A stretch of 64,000 nt of DNA from Leeuwenhoekiella polynyae (GTDB taxonomy: Bacteria > Bacteroidota > Bacteroidia > Flavobacteriales > Flavobacteriaceae). Of the stretch, positions 28,445 to 36,929 are shown piece by piece. The first letter of the stretch is position 1; every line of letters begins with the position of its first letter. The DNA is taken from NCBI RefSeq assembly GCF_042683665.1, contig NZ_JBHUOO010000025.1; one strand, given 5' to 3'. The notes under the pieces are model-generated. The model saw only the letters and a list, made by a program, of their open reading frames with translations, made no database searches and had not been told where the DNA came from. A program made the position numbers and the translations under genes.

Positions 28445-28826
28445 CTCTGTTTAAAATACTCAACGCCCATTCTTTTGCTTCATTAGTTTCAGTAAAGCAT
28501 TTGAAGGGTTTCTTTATAAACTGAGCTTCGATGTGGGTACTTGAAATACCTAATACGCTATTGGTTACAATTGCCATAGCTTTAAAATTTTCAAGTTTCG
28601 ATAATTCTATATAAACTAACGGATCCACGCTGTATGAGTGTTCTCTTATAGTGATATATGCGAAAGGTTTATTAATAAAATGTTCTAAACAAGCATTGAA
28701 GATTTCATTAGCCTTATCAAGATCAAGTTTAATCCCATGATTCATTCTGCCAATGGCTAAGGAACTTTCAAACGTAATATATCCAAATTGGAATTGAAGC
28801 ATCAAGTTGAGGTTGAGTATATACAA
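28440..28826 (-). CDS. Conserved hypothetical protein, STAS/SpoIIAA-like size
   Basis: 128 aa, or 120 if the ATG at 28802 (MLQFQFGYITFESSL) is used, which I favour because the preceding eight codons look like leader. Mixed alpha/beta pattern; segments such as IGRMNHGIKLDLDKANEIF, FAYITIREHSYSVDP and TETNEAKEWALSIL recall SpoIIAA-like single-domain proteins of flavobacteria. Function not recognised. Confidence 0.65.
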   Translation of the reverse strand: MYILNLNLMLQFQFGYITFESSLAIGRMNHGIKLDLDKANEIFNACLEHFINKPFAYITIREHSYSVDPLVYIELSKLENFKAMAIVTNSVLGISSTHIEAQFIKKPFKCFTETNEAKEWALSILNRG

Positions 28827-28867
28827 TATATCTTAATTACCTGTAATATAGTGTTTTGTTTAGGTAT

Positions 28868-28896
28868 AAAAAAAGTCGCCATTTGGCGACTTTTCT
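28868..28896 (-). terminator. Terminator downstream of clpC
   Basis: AAAAGTCGCC-ATTT-GGCGACTTTT hairpin with tracts on both sides, 20 bp beyond the clpC stop. Confidence 0.88.
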
Positions 28897-28915
28897 AATA
28901 TAGTTGAATTTTGCT

Positions 28916-31462
28916 TTAAGATTGAGCTGAATTTTCAGTCTTCTCAATTCTAATTGTTAATTCGTCTTTACCTTCTTCTATGTCCATAAAGATGTTATCA
29001 CCTTCGCTAACTTTAGAGGTTATGATCTCTTCTGCAAGGGCATCCTCAATATATTTTTGAATTGCTCTCTTAAGAGGTCGTGCACCATATTCTTTATCAA
29101 ATCCTTTATCACTAATAAAGTCTTTAGCTTTATCGCTAAGCTCTAGATGATAACCTAGAGTCTCAATACGCTGATAAAGTTTTTTAAGTTCGATATCAAT
29201 AATTAAGTGAATCTCTTTGCGGTCTAATGCATTGAATACAACAACATCATCTACACGATTCAAGAATTCTGGGGCGAAAGCCTTTTTAAGTGCTTGTTGA
29301 ATCACACCTTTAGCGTTATCATCTGCTTGTTGTTGACGTGCAGCGGTGCCAAAACCAACTCCCTGACCAAAATCTTTCAGTTTACGGGCACCAATATTTG
29401 ACGTCATAATGATTACCGTATTTCTAAAATCGATTTTTCGGCCTAAAGAATCTGTTATGTAACCGTCATCAAGAACCTGAAGCAACATATTGAAAACATC
29501 TGGATGTGCTTTTTCGATCTCATCTAATAAGATCACAGAGTATGGTTTTCTTCTTACTTTTTCGGTAAGTTGGCCACCTTCTTCATAACCTACATATCCC
29601 GGAGGAGCACCAATTAAACGAGAAATGGCAAACTTTTCCATGTATTCACTCATATCAATGCGCACAAGCGAATCTTCGTTATCAAACAATTCGGTTGCTA
29701 AAATTTTTGCAAGTTGGGTTTTACCAACACCAGTCTGACCTAAGAAGATAAATGAACCAATCGGTTTGTGTGGATCTTTGAGTCCGGCGCGGTTACGCTG
29801 AATCGCTTTAGCAACTTTCGCGACAGCCTCATCCTGACCAATAACCTTAGATTTAATAGATTTAGGTAATTCGGCAAGCTTATTACTTTCGGTTTTTGCA
29901 ATTCTATTAACCGGTATTCCAGACATCATAGAAACTACATCAGCGACATTATCTTCTGTTACTGTTTCTTTATGTTGCTTAGAATCTTCTTCCCAGTTTT
30001 GCTGAGCAACTGCTAATTCCTTTTCAATGTTTTTCTCGTCGTCACGTAATTTTGCTGCCTCTTCATATTTCTGTTTTTTTACAACAGAGTTTTTACGTTC
30101 GCGCACTTCTTCAAGTTGACGTTCTAAGTCTAAAATCTTTTTAGGAACATCAATGTTTACAATGTGTACACGAGAACCAGCTTCATCTAAAGCATCAATT
30201 GCCTTATCTGGGAGAAAACGATCTGTAATGTATCTGCTTGTAAGTGTAACACACGCTTTAATAGCTTCTGGAGTGTATTCAACATTATGATGGTCTTCAT
30301 ATTTATCCTTGATATTGTTAAGGATTTCAATGGTTTCTTCTTCATTAGTAGGCTCAACAATTACCTTTTGAAAACGACGCTCTAAAGCACCGTCTTTTTC
30401 GATATACTGTCTGTATTCATCAAGCGTAGTAGCACCAATACATTGTATCTCACCACGAGCTAAGGCAGGCTTAAACATATTACTTGCATCAAGCGAACCT
30501 GTAGCTCCGCCTGCACCTACAATAGTATGAATTTCATCAATAAACAGGATGATGTCAGAATTTTTTTCCAGTTCATTCATCACTGCTTTCATGCGTTCTT
30601 CAAACTGACCGCGGTATTTAGTGCCGGCAACAAGGCTAGCAAGGTCTAAGGTTACTACGCGCTTATCAAAAAGAATACGTGAAACTTTACGCTTAACAAT
30701 GCGTAAAGCAAGGCCTTCTGCAATTGCAGATTTACCTACACCAGGCTCTCCTATAAGTAGCGGGTTATTCTTTTTACGTCTACTCAAAATTTGAGAAACG
30801 CGCTCTATTTCTTTCTCACGGCCTACAACCGGGTCCAGTTTATCTTCTTCAGCCATTGCTGTAAGATCTCGACCAAAGTTATCTAATACCGGAGTTTTAG
30901 ATTTTTTATTCGATTTATTTCCAGGAGCATTAAAAGGATTTTCCTTAGAAGAATCTGTAGTGCCGTCGTCTTCACTAAACGATTCACTTTTAATAGGCTC
31001 TATATAATCGTCATCACTAGTCATCATAAGCTTAAATTGATCTTTTACATTGTCATAATCTACTTTGAGTTTATTAAGCAACTTGGTCGTTGGGTCGTTC
31101 TCGTTGCGTAAAACACAAAGTAAAAGATGCGCTGTGTTAATAGAAGAACTTTGAAAAAGTTTAGCTTCTAAAAAAGTTGTTTTTAAGGCACGTTCTGCCT
31201 GTCTGGTGAGATGTAAATTCTTTTTGTCGTTACTAGCCAGGCCAGAACCGGGATTTGCAGGGCTTAGGATTTCAACTTTACGTCTTAAGTGACTCAGGTC
31301 TACATCTAATGCTTGTAAAATCTCGATAGCTTTGCCGCTCCCGTCGCGAAGAAGGCCTAACATTAAATGTTCGGTTCCTATAAAATCGTGACCTAATCGC
31401 AAAGCTTCTTCTTTACTAAAGGCTATTACATCTTTAACTCTTGGGGAAAAATTATCATCCAT
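28916..31462 (-). CDS. clpC: ATP-dependent Clp protease ATP-binding subunit ClpC
   Basis: 848-aa Hsp100 chaperone. N-terminal Clp_N repeats are at about 1-150 (VIAFSKEEALRLGHDFIGTEHLMLGLLRDG). AAA domain 1 has Walker A GEPGVGKSAI near 240. A UVR-containing middle domain (EERKNSVVKKQKYEEAAKLRDDE-type) is at about 455-490. AAA domain 2 has GQTGVGKTQL, and the C-terminal D2 small domain follows. The sequence has the ClpP-docking class features of ClpC rather than ClpB (short middle domain). Works with ClpP in protein quality control. Divergent from gyrA. Confidence 0.95.
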   Translation of the reverse strand: MDDNFSPRVKDVIAFSKEEALRLGHDFIGTEHLMLGLLRDGSGKAIEILQALDVDLSHLRRKVEILSPANPGSGLASNDKKNLHLTRQAERALKTTFLEAKLFQSSSINTAHLLLCVLRNENDPTTKLLNKLKVDYDNVKDQFKLMMTSDDDYIEPIKSESFSEDDGTTDSSKENPFNAPGNKSNKKSKTPVLDNFGRDLTAMAEEDKLDPVVGREKEIERVSQILSRRKKNNPLLIGEPGVGKSAIAEGLALRIVKRKVSRILFDKRVVTLDLASLVAGTKYRGQFEERMKAVMNELEKNSDIILFIDEIHTIVGAGGATGSLDASNMFKPALARGEIQCIGATTLDEYRQYIEKDGALERRFQKVIVEPTNEEETIEILNNIKDKYEDHHNVEYTPEAIKACVTLTSRYITDRFLPDKAIDALDEAGSRVHIVNIDVPKKILDLERQLEEVRERKNSVVKKQKYEEAAKLRDDEKNIEKELAVAQQNWEEDSKQHKETVTEDNVADVVSMMSGIPVNRIAKTESNKLAELPKSIKSKVIGQDEAVAKVAKAIQRNRAGLKDPHKPIGSFIFLGQTGVGKTQLAKILATELFDNEDSLVRIDMSEYMEKFAISRLIGAPPGYVGYEEGGQLTEKVRRKPYSVILLDEIEKAHPDVFNMLLQVLDDGYITDSLGRKIDFRNTVIIMTSNIGARKLKDFGQGVGFGTAARQQQADDNAKGVIQQALKKAFAPEFLNRVDDVVVFNALDRKEIHLIIDIELKKLYQRIETLGYHLELSDKAKDFISDKGFDKEYGARPLKRAIQKYIEDALAEEIITSKVSEGDNIFMDIEEGKDELTIRIEKTENSAQS

Positions 31463-31711
31463 AAACGCTCCAATCTTTTTCTTAGATTTTTAAATAGAAT
31501 AATTCAAAAACCGTTCCGTTCATAACTTTGTAAGTAAATTGACAAAATTACTTTCAAAGCCACAATGGAAGTTAAGCATACTTATTAAAAACCAAAATTA
31601 ATTTTTGTTAATAAAAAGCGGTATGTGGCTAGAGGTGAAATACCGAAAACACACGAGAAAAACGTATATTGCCCCTTACTGTTTAAACCAATTATTTAAA
31701 GATAAATACAT

Positions 31712-34252
31712 ATGGCTGAAGGAGAGAAGTTAATTCCTATCAACATTGAAGATGAAATGAAATCAGCCTACATTGATTATTCAATGTCGGTCATCGTGTC
31801 ACGTGCGCTACCAGATGTTCGTGACGGTTTAAAACCTGTACACAGACGTGTTTTGTTTGGAATGCACGAATTAGGTGTTCGTTCGAATACTGCTCATAAA
31901 AAGTCAGCAAGAATCGTAGGGGAAGTATTGGGTAAGTATCACCCACACGGGGATACTTCTGTATATGACACTATGGTACGTATGGCTCAGGAATGGAGTT
32001 TACGCTATATGCTTGTAGATGGTCAAGGAAACTTTGGTTCTGTAGATGGTGACAGCCCGGCAGCTATGCGATACACTGAAGCGCGTATGCGTAAGATTTC
32101 TGAAGAAATGCTTGCGGATATTGATAAAGACACTGTAGATCATACGCTCAACTTTGATGATACTTTAAAAGAACCTACTGTATTACCTACAAGGATACCC
32201 GGACTTTTAGTAAATGGTGCATCTGGTATTGCAGTGGGGATGGCTACAAATATGCCACCTCATAACCTTACTGAAGTTATAAACGGTATTACCGCATATA
32301 TCGAAAATAACGATATCGAAATAGACGAACTGATGCAGCATGTTACTGCTCCAGACTTTCCTACCGGCGGAACTATTTACGGGTACGATGGTGTACGTGA
32401 GGCATTTAAGACGGGTCGTGGTCGTGTCGTACTCAGAGCTAAAGCGATTATCGAAGAGGTCAAAGGAAGGGAATGTATCATTGTAAGCGAGATTCCATAT
32501 CAGGTGAATAAAGCTGATATGATTAAGAAGACTGCAGATCTTGTAAACGATAAGAAAATAGAAGGTATAGCTTCTATACGTGATGAATCTGACCGTAACG
32601 GTATGCGCATCGTTTACGTTCTTAAGCGTGATGCAATTCCTAATATTGTACTTAATACTCTTTATAAGTATACCTCGCTACAATCTTCATTTAGTGTAAA
32701 TAATATAGCTCTTGTTAAAGGGCGTCCACAGATGTTGAATCTTAAAGATATGATTCATCATTTTGTTGAGCACCGCCATGAGGTTGTTGTAAGACGTACA
32801 GAGTTTGAGTTGAAGAAAGCTGAAGATCGTGCTCACATATTAGAAGGTCTTATTATTGCCTCAGATAATATAGACGAGGTAATTGCATTAATACGAGCAA
32901 GTAGTAATGCTGAAGAAGCTCGTAATAAATTAATTGAGCGTTTTGAGTTGAGCGAGATCCAAGCTCGTGCTATTGTTGAAATGCGTTTGCGACAACTTAC
33001 TGGTCTAGAGCAAGATAAGTTGCGTGATGAATATGATGATATTATTAAGCTTATAGAAGATCTTAAAGATATTTTAGCGCGTAAAGAGCGTAGAATGGAA
33101 ATCATTCAGGATGAATTAGAAGAAATCAAAGCTAAATATGGTGATGAGCGCCGTACCAATATAGATGTTGCTGGTGGAGATGTGAGTATTACAGACTTGA
33201 TTCCTGATGAGAAGGTTGTTCTTACTATTTCACACGCAGGCTATGTTAAGCGTACTTCATTAATGGAGTATAAAACTCAGAATAGAGGCGGTGTAGGTCA
33301 AAAGGGATCAACAACACGTAATGAAGATTTCTTAGAACACCTCTTTGTAGGCACAAACCATCAATATCTTATTTTCTTTACTCAAAAAGGAAAATGTTTC
33401 TGGATTCGTGTATTTGAAATTCCAGAAGGAAGCAAAACTTCAAAAGGTAGAGCGATTCAAAACCTTATTAATATTGAGCCAGATGATAAGGTAAAAGCAT
33501 TTATTTGTACAAATGACTTGAAAGATGAGGAGTATATCAACAGTCGTTATGTCATTATGGCAACTAAAAAAGGACAGGTTAAGAAAACTTCTCTGGAGCA
33601 ATATTCAAGACCGCGTACAAATGGTATTAATGCGATAACCATCAAAGAGGGTGATGAATTACTTGCAGCTAAACTTACAACTGGAGACAGCCAGGTGATG
33701 CTAGCAGTCAAGTCTGGTAAGGCTATTCGCTTTGAAGAAGAGAAGACCAGACCTATGGGTAGAAACGCATCTGGTGTGCGTGGCATAACTCTTGCAGATG
33801 ATAATGACGAAGTAATAGGAATGGTGGCTGTGAACGATTCAGAGTCTAATGTTCTTGTTGTTTCAGAAAACGGTTATGGTAAGCGTTCTCTTGTTGAAGA
33901 TTATAGAGTTACCAACCGTGGAGGTAAAGGAGTTAAAACAATTTCTATTACCGAAAAAACCGGAAATCTAGTCGCGATTAATAATGTGACTGATGAAGAT
34001 GATCTGATGATTATTAATAAATCTGGTATCGCAATAAGAATGGCTGTCTCAGAATTGAGAGTTATGGGGCGTGCAACACAGGGTGTTCGCTTGATTAATC
34101 TTAAGAATGGAGATACCATTGCAGCAGTTACTAAAGTCAAGAAAGACGAAGATGATATCGAAGTTGATGAAGACGGAGAAGTAATTGTAAAAGATGCCGA
34201 GAATACGGAAAATCCAAGTATTGAAAAACCTTCTTCTGACGAGGAAGAATAA
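31712..34252 (+). CDS. gyrA: DNA gyrase subunit A
   Basis: An 846-aa type II topoisomerase subunit. The N-terminal breakage-reunion domain starts with LIPINIEDEMKSAYIDYSMSVIVSRALPDVRDGLKPVHRR. The catalytic tyrosine lies in the AAMRYTEARM motif. The quinolone-resistance region reads HPHGDTSVYD, with Thr at the position of E. coli Ser83 and Asp87 retained. The C-terminal pinwheel includes the GyrA box QNRGGVGQKG and ends in a long acidic tail (DEDDIEVDEDGEV). Likely cotranscribed with the TPR gene 28 bp downstream. Confidence 0.97.
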   Translation: MAEGEKLIPINIEDEMKSAYIDYSMSVIVSRALPDVRDGLKPVHRRVLFGMHELGVRSNTAHKKSARIVGEVLGKYHPHGDTSVYDTMVRMAQEWSLRYMLVDGQGNFGSVDGDSPAAMRYTEARMRKISEEMLADIDKDTVDHTLNFDDTLKEPTVLPTRIPGLLVNGASGIAVGMATNMPPHNLTEVINGITAYIENNDIEIDELMQHVTAPDFPTGGTIYGYDGVREAFKTGRGRVVLRAKAIIEEVKGRECIIVSEIPYQVNKADMIKKTADLVNDKKIEGIASIRDESDRNGMRIVYVLKRDAIPNIVLNTLYKYTSLQSSFSVNNIALVKGRPQMLNLKDMIHHFVEHRHEVVVRRTEFELKKAEDRAHILEGLIIASDNIDEVIALIRASSNAEEARNKLIERFELSEIQARAIVEMRLRQLTGLEQDKLRDEYDDIIKLIEDLKDILARKERRMEIIQDELEEIKAKYGDERRTNIDVAGGDVSITDLIPDEKVVLTISHAGYVKRTSLMEYKTQNRGGVGQKGSTTRNEDFLEHLFVGTNHQYLIFFTQKGKCFWIRVFEIPEGSKTSKGRAIQNLINIEPDDKVKAFICTNDLKDEEYINSRYVIMATKKGQVKKTSLEQYSRPRTNGINAITIKEGDELLAAKLTTGDSQVMLAVKSGKAIRFEEEKTRPMGRNASGVRGITLADDNDEVIGMVAVNDSESNVLVVSENGYGKRSLVEDYRVTNRGGKGVKTISITEKTGNLVAINNVTDEDDLMIINKSGIAIRMAVSELRVMGRATQGVRLINLKNGDTIAAVTKVKKDEDDIEVDEDGEVIVKDAENTENPSIEKPSSDEEE

Positions 34253-34280
34253 TTAAAGTCGAATATAAATTTAACAAATA

Positions 34281-35546
34281 ATGAAAACTAAATCTTTATT
34301 GCTGGCGGCACTATCGTTTAGCGCTGTTACTTTTGCGCAGAAGAGAGAGATAAAATCTGCCGAAAAAACAGTTGAGTCTGGTAGTTATGCTGAGGCACAA
34401 ACTGAAATTAATGGTCTTGAAAGTATGATGGGCCAAATGGATGAAAAGGAAAAAGAATATTACTACTTCGTAAAAGGTAGAGCATATTTAGGCGGAGAAG
34501 ATAATAAGAACGCAGAAGATCTTTTAAAGGCTATGGAAGCTTTTACTAAGGTTAGCGAATTTAATGACGGAGATAAGTATGGAGATGATGCTACAACGTA
34601 TAAACAAACTGCTATGAATGCCGTTATTTCATCTGCTGTAGACGATCAAAATGCTCAGAAATATGATGAAGCAGCTACTAAATTGTATACGCTTTATACG
34701 CTAACGCCTAAAGACACTTCTTATCTTTATTTTGCTGCTTCTAATGCGGTCAACGGTCAGAACTTTGATACGGCATTAGACTATTACGGTCAATTAAAAG
34801 ACTTGGGCTATACAGGTATTGAGACTAAATACACTGCTAAGAATAAAGAGAGTGGTGAAGTAGAGAGTTTCCCTTCTGAACAACAAAGAGATTTATTCGT
34901 AAAATCTGGCACCCATGAAGATCCTAAAACTGAAGTTACTGAGTCTCGTTCTGGTGAGATTGCTAAGAACATTGCTTTAATTTATGTTCAGGAAGGTGAG
35001 GATGAGAAAGCTTTAACTGCAATTCAAGATGCTTTATCAGAGAATCCAGATGACGATGCTCTCTTAAGATCAGCTGCAGATGTATATCTAAAAATGGGGA
35101 TGACTGACGAGTATGAGGCTGCTATGAACAAGGTGATTGCTAAAGATCCTAATAACCCTGGTTTATATTTTAATTTAGGTGTTGGGGCTGCTAATGCAGG
35201 AAACGCTGAAAAAGCATTGGGGTACTATAAGAAAGCTTTAGAAATTGATCCTAACTACGCAGGTGCTAATTTAAACATAGCTGCATTAATGTTAGGTCAG
35301 GATAAAGAGATTATTGAGCAAATGAACTCTTTAGGGAACACTAAAGCAGATAATAAGAAGTACGAAGAACTTAAAGATAAGCGTTTGCAGCTTTATAAAG
35401 ATGCTATTCCTTATTTAGAAAAAGCAACTTCTGGTGAAACTCCAAATATCGAAGCTGTACGTACTTTATATAACATCCACATTCAGTTAGGTAACGATGA
35501 AGAGGCTAAAGCCTATAAAACTAAACTAGATGCTATGCAAGGCTAA
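34281..35546 (+). CDS. Secreted TPR-repeat protein
   Basis: 421 aa with a signal peptide (MKTKSLLLAALSFSAVTFAQ). The mature part carries several tetratricopeptide repeats, clearest at about residues 235-335 (EDEKALTAIQDALSENPDDDALL, NPGLYFNLGVGAANAGNAEKALGYYKKALEIDPNYAGANLN). Probably a periplasmic scaffold. A gyrA-TPR pair is a familiar arrangement in flavobacteria. Confidence 0.9.
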   Translation: MKTKSLLLAALSFSAVTFAQKREIKSAEKTVESGSYAEAQTEINGLESMMGQMDEKEKEYYYFVKGRAYLGGEDNKNAEDLLKAMEAFTKVSEFNDGDKYGDDATTYKQTAMNAVISSAVDDQNAQKYDEAATKLYTLYTLTPKDTSYLYFAASNAVNGQNFDTALDYYGQLKDLGYTGIETKYTAKNKESGEVESFPSEQQRDLFVKSGTHEDPKTEVTESRSGEIAKNIALIYVQEGEDEKALTAIQDALSENPDDDALLRSAADVYLKMGMTDEYEAAMNKVIAKDPNNPGLYFNLGVGAANAGNAEKALGYYKKALEIDPNYAGANLNIAALMLGQDKEIIEQMNSLGNTKADNKKYEELKDKRLQLYKDAIPYLEKATSGETPNIEAVRTLYNIHIQLGNDEEAKAYKTKLDAMQG

Positions 35547-35571
35547 AGTTTAGCAAATAGCTTATAAATAG

Positions 35572-35607
35572 AAAGTCCGATTCAGAAATTGAATCGGACT
35601 TTTTTTA
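35572..35607. terminator. Terminator after TPR gene
   Basis: AAAGTCCGATTC / GAATCGGACTTT stem with TTTTTT, between convergent genes. Confidence 0.9.
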
Positions 35608-35628
35608 TGCTCTTAGTTTTAAAAGAAT

Positions 35629-36927
35629 CTATTCTGTTCTTTCGTATTTTTCCATATAGCGTCTCCAAAGCTCAGTTTGATGCGATTCAAGACTGATGCT
35701 TCTTCCGTTTATAAAAGCATGGGTGATATTGTTTCCCATCATTTCCAATGCGTTTCCGGTGCTTACAAAAAGAGTAGCGTCTTTACCAGCTTCTAGCGTT
35801 CCTAGTTTGTCTCCAACTCCTAATATGGTAGCAGCGTTCTTTGTGATAAGTTGCAAGGCATCTTCAAAACTAAGACCGTGTGCAGTAGTTTGCCCGGCAT
35901 AAAACGGAATATTACGGGATTGCCAGTATTCACCGCTATTTCCTAAAGCGACTGTAACACCAGCATCAACTAACGTCTTAGCCATTTTAAATGAAATGTC
36001 ATAGTCATCGTCTTCAGCTTCCGGAAGGCTGTGCACACGTGCAAGAATAACAGGTACATCAGCTTTTGCAATTTGATCAGCAACTTTATAAGCGCGGTAG
36101 GCACCTACTACAACCATTTTATCTAAATTCATTTCCTTTTTGAATTTCAATACATCTAAGATTTCTTTTTCAGAATCGACGTGTATGTAAAGGTTTTGTG
36201 TTCCGTCTAAAACATCTTGCATAGCTGCAAATGGCAGGTTTTTGATAGATGAGTCGCCAGATTCGTATGCACGGGACTGCACCATAAAATCTTTCAATTG
36301 GGTGATATCAGAAGCATAATCTTTGTTAGGGCTATAGCCAGCATCTTCCCCTAGCCACCAGCGACCGCGTTTGTAACTGTTTGGCCAGTTGAGATGAATG
36401 CCATCACCTCTTTTTACTGCAGCGTCTTCCCAATTCCAGGCATCTAGCTGTACAACAGAAGACTCGCCAGAAATAGTTCCGCCCTGCGGCACAGCTTGTG
36501 CGATAAGCACCCCGTTGGGCCTCATGCTTTCAACCACCTTAGATTCAGCATTATAAGCAACAATAGCTTCAATATGTGGATTGTACTCACCAATCTCATC
36601 CTGATCTTCAGTAGCACGTACCGCAGAGATTTCAACAAGCCCTAAGGTTGTGTCAGGAGCTATAAATCCAGGATATACATGTTGTCCATCAATTTTTATA
36701 ATCTCGCCTTTTAAGGGGCGTTTAGTCCTAGTAGCATCATAAACGCCTGTAATCTTTCCATCGGTGATAAAAATAAGACTGTTTTGTATCACTTCACCAT
36801 TACCAATGTGAGCGATACCTCCGGTTAGAGTGATGTCTCCACTTTGTTTAGGAGCCGGTGTTTGCTGAGCTTGCAGGCTAAAAGCTGCAAATAACAGGAG
36901 TATATATAGTTTTTTAATTGTTTTCAT
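35629..36927 (-). CDS. Secreted amidohydrolase-like protein, HxH motif absent
   Basis: 432 aa with a signal peptide (MKTIKKLYILLLFAAFSLQA) and an imidazolonepropionase-like amidohydrolase fold (GGIAHIGNGEVIQNSLIFITDGKI; GQHVYPGFIAPDTTLGLVEI). Where active members have HxH after PGFID, this reads APDTTLG. Later it has MVVVGAYRAYK, VTVALGNSGEYW and LGVGDKLGTLEAGKDATL. It lies 2 bp downstream of a larger homologue, forming an operon. Probably periplasmic; catalysis is doubtful for this subunit alone. Confidence 0.88.
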   Translation of the reverse strand: MKTIKKLYILLLFAAFSLQAQQTPAPKQSGDITLTGGIAHIGNGEVIQNSLIFITDGKITGVYDATRTKRPLKGEIIKIDGQHVYPGFIAPDTTLGLVEISAVRATEDQDEIGEYNPHIEAIVAYNAESKVVESMRPNGVLIAQAVPQGGTISGESSVVQLDAWNWEDAAVKRGDGIHLNWPNSYKRGRWWLGEDAGYSPNKDYASDITQLKDFMVQSRAYESGDSSIKNLPFAAMQDVLDGTQNLYIHVDSEKEILDVLKFKKEMNLDKMVVVGAYRAYKVADQIAKADVPVILARVHSLPEAEDDDYDISFKMAKTLVDAGVTVALGNSGEYWQSRNIPFYAGQTTAHGLSFEDALQLITKNAATILGVGDKLGTLEAGKDATLFVSTGNALEMMGNNITHAFINGRSISLESHQTELWRRYMEKYERTE

Positions 36928-36929
36928 GA

